NCBI GenBank assembly: GCA_017536845.1
Contig: JAFWCP010000016.1
Coordinates: 1-20,332 of the forward strand
DNA: 20,332 nucleotides
From: Solobacterium sp.
GTDB lineage: Bacteria > Bacillota_I > Bacilli_A > Erysipelotrichales > Erysipelotrichaceae
Reading direction: 5' to 3'
The notes beneath the pieces were generated by a model, which saw only the letters and a program-made list of their open reading frames with translations, did no database searches and was not told the DNA's origin. A program made the translations under genes and the position numbers. Below, piece by piece: positions 13,178-20,332 of the stretch (its first letter is position 1; every line of letters begins with the position of its first letter).

Positions 13178-14752
13178 TCAGTTGAGCAGGACACCGGAGT
13201 TTTCATCAAAGTGATAGGTCCTGCCGTCGATGTCCCTGTAGCCTTTGACCATTTCCCCGGTAATCAGGTCATAGTAATACCTGTTGCCGGCCTGGGAAGG
13301 ATACAGTTCGACATCTGAGCCGGCCACCGTATACCAGCCTTTGATCATGGCGCCGACGTTGTTATATCTGACCCATTTGCCCTGCTTGTTGATGCCGGCG
13401 GCCAGGTCGCTCTGGTAGATGTAGGGCATCCAGACTTCCTTGCTCTGGGCCTTGGCACCATCATAAATGGCATCCAGCCAGTACCAGCCATTGGAATCCG
13501 GGTCATAGATTTCCCTTCCTCTTTCATAGCCGTATACGGTATCGGTGATGTTCTTGGGATCGCCCATGATGCCCTGGCGGACACCGCCTTCATACCAGTA
13601 CTGTCTGCCGCGATACCAGCAGAAGCCGAATACCTTGCAGGCAGCCGGGTCGCCGTCGGAATAGACCTCGATGATGAACGGCCGGCTGGCTGTAAGCGAA
13701 TAGTTCAGCGGTCCGGCATAGATCTGATTCACAATTTTGCCGACGCTGATCCCTGTTACATACATCTTTGTACCGTCGATGGTGATCCGAGCGATGGAAG
13801 CATCGTTGCTTGCGGCATAAAGTGCATAGCCGTTGTTGACAAAAGGCACAACGTCGACCGGTACTTCCACCCGGTCACCGACAGCGACTTTTACTCCTGT
13901 TGCCATGGTGATTTTTGTGATGGGAATACAGTCATTCCATACCGCATGGCAGTCTGTGTCTTCGTTGAATACCTTGTACTTCAGATTGGGATTCCAGATG
14001 GTGTCGGATGTGCTGTTGATTCTCCAGTCCGTCAGTTCCCGGCTGGTATTATTGTTCTTCGCATTCAGAACAAACTGGCAGGGCTGTCCTTTCGGAGCCT
14101 TCATTTCCTTGATGGCAAACGTGTTTCCGTGTTCATCCTCGAAATATCCTTCTCCGGCATAGAACCTTACGGTCACCGACTCGGCATATTGGGCGGTAAA
14201 GGTCATATCGCCGGAAAAGGCAAGATTCACCGCATCATAGCTGTGGAAACCGGAGGCGCCGGAGGAAAGATCCCAGCCGTAGAATGCCTTTGACCCGTCA
14301 TAGATGTAGGGGATGATCTCCGACAGGTCATATCTTCTTTCTCTGACAACTTCTTTTACATATTTGTGGAAACCGTTATAGTATCCTTCGCCCAGTTCAA
14401 AGGTGATGGTATACTTCCGGTCATAAACGGCATAGAGGGTGGTATCCTCCTGCGGACAGAAGTCCAGAAGCTCTTCCGGCAGGTAGCAAAGGTTGCCGTA
14501 CGGCGCAAAGCTCCAGCCCTTAAAGCCTCTTTCATCATCGTCAAGGATGACTTCTTCTGATCCCGGCTCTGTGAAATAAAGTGATAACGGGTGGTTCTTT
14601 TCAACCTGGATGACGTGGGATCCGGTTTTGCCCAGCAGTTTGCCTTCGCCGGTGTTCAGTGTGATCCGGACCTGGCTGTCTGCCTTGACCCCTGCTGTCA
14701 GGACGGTGACGGCCATCACCGCTGACAGGAAAAAGCGGATGATTCGTTTCAT
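13178..14752 (-). CDS. Secreted surface protein: three InlB-like repeats, Ig-like domain, wall-binding-like C-terminus
   Basis: The protein has 524 residues, and its ATG follows GGAGGA by 8 nt. A signal peptide covers 1-24 (ending VKA-DS). Three tandem modules of about 80 residues follow (about 28-113, 114-191, 192-274). They open with ITLNTGEGKL, ITFELGEGYY and VRFYAGEGYF and close with LYAVYD, FTAQYA and CHAVWN, the plan of Listeria-Bacteroides repeats. Residues about 276-370 resemble a bacterial Ig-like domain (ITKITMATGVKVAVGDRVEV). The rest holds YWYEGGVRQG, YDPDSNGWYWLDAIYDGAKA and YYYDLITGEMVKGYRDIDGR, a module recurrent in Erysipelotrichia and Clostridia exoproteins and related to choline/glucan-binding repeats. 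It is presumably held on the wall without covalent linkage. No catalytic domain; role in adhesion is inference. Confidence 0.85.
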   Translation of the reverse strand: MKRIIRFFLSAVMAVTVLTAGVKADSQVRITLNTGEGKLLGKTGSHVIQVEKNHPLSLYFTEPGSEEVILDDDERGFKGWSFAPYGNLCYLPEELLDFCPQEDTTLYAVYDRKYTITFELGEGYYNGFHKYVKEVVRERRYDLSEIIPYIYDGSKAFYGWDLSSGASGFHSYDAVNLAFSGDMTFTAQYAESVTVRFYAGEGYFEDEHGNTFAIKEMKAPKGQPCQFVLNAKNNNTSRELTDWRINSTSDTIWNPNLKYKVFNEDTDCHAVWNDCIPITKITMATGVKVAVGDRVEVPVDVVPFVNNGYALYAASNDASIARITIDGTKMYVTGISVGKIVNQIYAGPLNYSLTASRPFIIEVYSDGDPAACKVFGFCWYRGRQYWYEGGVRQGIMGDPKNITDTVYGYERGREIYDPDSNGWYWLDAIYDGAKAQSKEVWMPYIYQSDLAAGINKQGKWVRYNNVGAMIKGWYTVAGSDVELYPSQAGNRYYYDLITGEMVKGYRDIDGRTYHFDENSGVLLN

Positions 14753-14830
14753 GATTGTTGTCCTCCATATATCGTAATTTTATTGTATCAGATGATGCTG
14801 CCATCACATAAATTCAATTACCTTAGCATC

Positions 14831-14855
14831 AGAAAATGCCCTTGAAGAAGGGCAT
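14831..14855 (-). terminator. Terminator of the aldo/keto reductase gene
   Basis: An 8-bp perfect stem (ATGCCCTT 14836-14843 / AAGGGCAT 14848-14855) with a 4-nt loop is followed on the minus strand by TTTTCTG. It begins 10 bp after the reductase stop codon. The T tract is short but placement is right. Confidence 0.7.
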
Positions 14856-14865
14856 CGTTGTCTGA

Positions 14866-15705
14866 TCAGATTTTCACCAGCGGATAGCCATGGTCAGGGG
14901 AAGGATACTCCCGGTCAAACACCGGAAGCAGCTGTTCGTACACGTCATCCGGGATTTCCTGCAGGTTGCTGCGAAGGTGGGAGAGGGAAGAGGTGCTGAA
15001 CAGGGATACAAACCCGTGTTCCGCATTCATTCGTAACATCATTGCTTCGGGATGGATGCCGTACTTCCGGCAGGCATCCATAATCACTTTGTTCTTACGG
15101 ATATCCGGATGCGGGTGGTAGCCTGAGCCAAGGGAAGAATAGGCCATCGGCACAATGCCATGGTCTTTCATGAGGGGCAGCAGTTCCCATTCACAGCCGC
15201 GTTCAAACACATTGTAGAAGATCTGGTTGCATGCACAGTTCTTTCCACCTGCCGCAAGCAGGTCTTTGAGATCGTGCGTATCAAAGTTCGAGACGCCCCA
15301 GGCGGCAATCAGCCCCTGCTGTTTTGCCTGTTCCATGGCCTGAACCACAAAAGAAAGGTCGGCATTTTCCCGCCAGTGCAGCAGGTAGAGGTCAATGCAG
15401 TCAACCCCAAGCCTTTCCAGGCTCTGGTGCAGGCTGGCAAAGAAGGATTCCGGGGTGGCATTGTCGGGAAGAATTTTATCAACAAGAAACAGATTTTCTC
15501 TGTCCATTCCTGCAATCGCTCTGGCAAGGGCAGTTTCACAGCGTCCGTTTCCGTACATTTCCGCTGTATCGAGCAGGTTCATGCCGAATGCGTTGACAGC
15601 CTCATGGATGACAGCTGCCAGTCCTTTGTTTGAGCCGGACCAGAAACCGGTCGTTCCCAGGCCGAAAGCAGATACTTGTCTGTTATTAATGGTTAAGTAC
15701 TTCAT
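14866..15705 (-). CDS. Aldo/keto reductase family oxidoreductase
   Basis: The protein has 279 residues from ATG 15705. It is a TIM-barrel NADPH-dependent reductase with the full tetrad: Asp46 and Tyr51 (NLLDTAEMYGNGRCE), Lys77 (FLVDKI) and His110 (LYLLHWRENADL). GVSNFDTHDL (137-146) and the late segment FSTSSLSHLRSNL (cofactor phosphate region) also fit. It would reduce an aldehyde or ketone in the cytoplasm; substrate unknown. No ribosome site precedes this ATG, nor the in-frame ATG at 15717, and the predicted -10 box ends only 7 nt before the start. It is a single-gene unit with its own terminator. Confidence 0.92.
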   Translation of the reverse strand: MKYLTINNRQVSAFGLGTTGFWSGSNKGLAAVIHEAVNAFGMNLLDTAEMYGNGRCETALARAIAGMDRENLFLVDKILPDNATPESFFASLHQSLERLGVDCIDLYLLHWRENADLSFVVQAMEQAKQQGLIAAWGVSNFDTHDLKDLLAAGGKNCACNQIFYNVFERGCEWELLPLMKDHGIVPMAYSSLGSGYHPHPDIRKNKVIMDACRKYGIHPEAMMLRMNAEHGFVSLFSTSSLSHLRSNLQEIPDDVYEQLLPVFDREYPSPDHGYPLVKI

Positions 15706-15712
15706 ACGTATT

Positions 15713-15741
15713 ATCATAGGGAAAAAACAAGAAACAGGCAA
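15713..15741 (-). promoter_or_regulatory. Promoter of the reductase gene, apparently leaderless
   Basis: On the minus strand TTGCCT (15741-15736) and TATGAT (15718-15713) are 17 bp apart. The spacer is a T-rich tract. Seven bases separate the -10 box from ATG 15705, so transcription should start at or next to the start codon. Confidence 0.5.
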
Positions 15742-15820
15742 CTGTTATGAAACAGCCCGCAGGAAGTGATCGTGTCCTTGATCGTTGGCTCCAACGTTGT
15801 AAGATTTTAAAAACCATGTG

Positions 15821-15930
15821 GATCACAAAAAATGGGGAAGTTTTCCATGATTTCTCACAAAAAATGAGGGAGATTTTGCTGAAATCCCACATTTTCAGAA
15901 AAAAGCTGTGAGCTTGCACTCTCCGCTTTG
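15821..15930 (+). repeat. Direct repeat copy A, downstream of the ATPase gene
   Basis: This element matches copy B (17403-17512) in order and spacing. Two 24-bp units start at 15821 (diverged) and 15853, 32 bp apart, with the core CACAAAAAATGAGGGAGATTT. They are followed by GAAATCCCACATTTTC, which is roughly the inverse complement of the core, then A-tract, hairpin and CTCTCCGCTTTG. Bases 15848-15896 agree with copy B almost exactly. Together the copies bracket the DUF4143 ATPase gene in the same orientation. Confidence 0.8.
15898..15927 (-). terminator. Degenerate terminator after the ATPase gene (part of repeat A)
   Basis: Minus-strand bases 15927-15904 can form AGC-G-GAG pairing with CTC-A-GCT around a GCAA loop, with two mismatches, followed by TTTTTTCTG. 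It is the weaker counterpart of the perfect hairpin in repeat B and lies about 57 bp after the ATPase stop. Confidence 0.55.
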
Positions 15931-15983
15931 GCTGAAAATGGTTCGGGCCTCTTTCGATTTCCGCTTCCAGGACCTGATTCAGG

Positions 15984-17339
15984 TCAGACCTGTTCCTCTT
16001 CCGGGTGAAAGCCTGCGATAAAACGTTTCAGAAGAAATGAGCAGAAAAGGGGAAAGGTATAAATATGATTTTCGTGGCCGATGTTGTTCATGGAAAGCTT
16101 GAAACCATAACGGATATCGGGATAATGAGAAGAATCAATCAGCGTCCGCATGGATTTCGACTGACCTTTGACTGCCTTGACCTCTACGGGAATCAGAGAA
16201 GAAGCTGAACGCAGGAAAAAATCCTCTTCCAGAGTGGAATCCGGTCTTCTGTAGTAATAGAGCCTGCTGCCGGCTTTGACGAAAGCTTCGGCTGCGATGT
16301 TTTCGTACAGGCCGCCTTTGTAAACGCCCAGGTTTTTGTTGTTGCGCAGATCATCCTGAGATTCTTCATCCAGCATTGCTATCAGCAAACCTGTATCCGA
16401 AAAGTAGAGTTTGAAGGAATCCGGATCGTAATTTCCGCCCAGGGGCAGTTCAGGATAATCGAGTTTATAGCAGATGTTTACCATGCCGGCATCACTTAAC
16501 CACTCCACACAGCCAATGTATTCTCGAAAACGCGCACCGGCGGCAACTTTTGTGATCTGAAACTTCTTGTTTTCTTTTGCAAGCTGGGGCGCAATCCGGT
16601 TGAAAACATTCGAAATCCTTGCCTGGTCCAGACTTTCCGCGTACTTCCGGATATCCTCACGATAGTCTGCGATCAGCTGCTGCTGTGCCTGAAGAGAACC
16701 TTCGAAAGTTTTTTTCCGGATGAATTCAGCAACGACTGCCGGCATACCGCCAAGCACGCAGTAATCCAGAAACAGGCTTTGCCAGGTTTTCATTTCCAGC
16801 TGGCTGAATGGTTTTTCTTTCAGCATGTGTTCCAGCATGCCGGTGACGGCATTGTCATCATATCCTCTGGCCCACAGAAATTCTTCAAAATCCATCGAAT
16901 ACATGCGGTAATCTGTCTTGTACCCAACGCTGTTGCTTTCAATCCGGCGGTAGTTGATTCCCAGCATGGATCCGCTGCAGATGACATCAAAACGTCTGTC
17001 AAGACAAAAGAATTTCAGGCTTGTTGAAATCTCGGGAAAGTCAGTAATCTCATCGAAGAAGATCAGCGTTTTCCCCGGTATAAAGCGTTTTGACGGATCA
17101 ATCAGAGAAATGTTTTTGATAATATCCGAAGTTTCGTATCCATCAGAAATAATCCCTTTGTATTTCTCATCCCGGATGAAATTGATCTCAATGACGCTTT
17201 CGTAGTTTGCATGGGCAAAATGATTGATGGACTCTGTCTTGCCAACCTGCCGGCAGCCATTGACGATCAAAGGTTTTCGATCCGGGTTTTCTTTCCAGGC
17301 CTGTAAAAACCTGTCGATTTTTCTTTTCAGGTAGACCAT
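15984..17339 (-). CDS. AAA ATPase with C-terminal DUF4143 domain
   Basis: The protein has 451 residues, and its ATG follows GGAGG by 5 nt. The Walker A motif is GCRQVGKT (28-35), Walker B LIFFDE (92-97) and the sensor-like segment CSGSMLG (121-127). The middle carries the family hallmark FEEFLWARGY and LFLDYCVLGGMPAVVAEF. The C-terminal half holds FSDTGLLIAML, GGLYENIAAEAF and EEDFFLRSASSLIPVEVKA; the last resembles a PD-(D/E)xK nuclease core, as is usual in DUF4143. Members are numerous in gut bacteria and archaea, often many per genome, with no established role. The gene stands alone between two direct repeat copies, with intergenic DNA richer in A/T than the surroundings, consistent with acquisition or duplication as a module. 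Confidence 0.9.
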   Translation of the reverse strand: MVYLKRKIDRFLQAWKENPDRKPLIVNGCRQVGKTESINHFAHANYESVIEINFIRDEKYKGIISDGYETSDIIKNISLIDPSKRFIPGKTLIFFDEITDFPEISTSLKFFCLDRRFDVICSGSMLGINYRRIESNSVGYKTDYRMYSMDFEEFLWARGYDDNAVTGMLEHMLKEKPFSQLEMKTWQSLFLDYCVLGGMPAVVAEFIRKKTFEGSLQAQQQLIADYREDIRKYAESLDQARISNVFNRIAPQLAKENKKFQITKVAAGARFREYIGCVEWLSDAGMVNICYKLDYPELPLGGNYDPDSFKLYFSDTGLLIAMLDEESQDDLRNNKNLGVYKGGLYENIAAEAFVKAGSRLYYYRRPDSTLEEDFFLRSASSLIPVEVKAVKGQSKSMRTLIDSSHYPDIRYGFKLSMNNIGHENHIYTFPLFCSFLLKRFIAGFHPEEEQV

Positions 17340-17402
17340 GATATCCTCCGTTTCATTTCATAACATGATTTTGCCCAAAACCAAAACGGTTTTCAAGACC
17401 GT

Positions 17403-17512
17403 TCTCACAAAAAATGGGGGAGATTTCCATAATTTCTCACAAAAAATGAGGGAGATTTTGCTGAAATCCCACATTTTCCGAAAAAAAGCCGAGAGCATGC
17501 GCTCTCCGCTTT
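17403..17512 (+). repeat. Direct repeat copy B, upstream of the ATPase gene
   Basis: Two nearly identical 24-bp units (17403-17426 and 17435-17458, beginning TCTCACAAAAAATG) are 32 bp apart. They are followed by an inverted partial copy (GAAATCCCACATTTTC) and the terminator hairpin of the glucosidase gene. Just left of it (17385-17403) is a further 6-bp inverted repeat, AACGGT / ACCGTT, absent from copy A. The element sits between the glucosidase stop and the ATPase start. Confidence 0.8.
17481..17510 (-). terminator. Terminator of the beta-glucosidase gene (part of repeat B)
   Basis: On the minus strand the stem GAGAGC / GCTCTC with outer AGC / GCT pairs around one mismatch (17487-17510) is followed by seven T. 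It starts 5 bp after the glucosidase stop codon. Confidence 0.8.
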
Positions 17513-17514
17513 GC

Positions 17515-20332
<2,818 letters not shown>

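Noticed and set aside
14861..14870. The palindrome TCTGATCAGA at the reductase stop codon as an operator.
   Set aside because: A 10-bp palindrome overlapping a coding end, with no second copy or promoter nearby, is expected by chance.
15821..15930. The spaced repeated units as a CRISPR array.
   Set aside because: Only two direct units per site, the 8-bp gaps between units are far too short for spacers, and no cas gene is present.

Overview
The window looks like chromosomal DNA of a low-to-mid GC, Gram-positive gut commensal of the Bacillota, most likely class Erysipelotrichia. This rests on strong AGGAGG-type ribosome binding sites, an AgrC/AgrA-like two-component pair, secreted proteins carrying Listeria-Bacteroides (InlB-type) repeats, a C-terminal YWYE.../YYYD... 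wall-binding module, and a DUF4143 ATPase. The taxon is inferred from family resemblance, not from a marker gene. No rRNA, tRNA, CRISPR array or transposase was seen.

Left part (1-7000): the 3' end of a probable LysR-type regulator; a remnant of an FtsX-like ABC permease; and a large secreted or membrane-held family 3 glycoside hydrolase with permuted domain order. Convergent to the hydrolase lies a minus-strand group ROK sugar kinase - LytTR response regulator - GHKL sensor kinase. The last two overlap by ATGA, and the kinase end meets the hydrolase end with only 13 bp between them. Each of these two convergent genes carries, inside its own 3' end, the hairpin that looks like the terminator of the opposite gene.

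Middle (7300-13100): a 956-residue secreted lipase-like surface protein with altered catalytic-elbow and wall-sorting motifs, then a strong bidirectional terminator. Beyond it runs a long minus-strand operon. Its promoter (near 12950) has a near-perfect -35/-10 pair and two 12-bp palindromes. Downstream come a 55-aa membrane protein, an isochorismatase-type hydrolase, a GNAT acetyltransferase, a CatA-like acetyltransferase, an unknown short gene, a second GNAT, an 85-aa glycine-rich membrane protein and a GyrI-like ligand-binding protein. The main surprise is here: at least three of these genes keep their start with its ribosome site and their proper 3' end (often with ATGA overlaps to the next gene), but have lost the middle and the reading frame. 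The operon's skeleton survives while its enzymes have been hollowed out.

Right part (13070-20332): a repeat-containing surface protein with its own UUCG-loop terminator, an aldo/keto reductase, a DUF4143 AAA ATPase, a family 1 (6-phospho-)beta-glucosidase, and, divergently, a DbpA-like DEAD-box RNA helicase cut by the window end. The ATPase gene is flanked by two direct copies of a roughly 110-bp intergenic element. Each copy combines a minus-strand terminator with two 24-bp units 32 bp apart. The reductase and helicase genes appear to be transcribed from -10 boxes only 7 nt before their start codons and may be leaderless.

Taken together the genes suggest a carbohydrate-using, surface-interacting commensal: two beta-glycosidases, a sugar kinase with an adjacent sensor pair, and two exported surface proteins.
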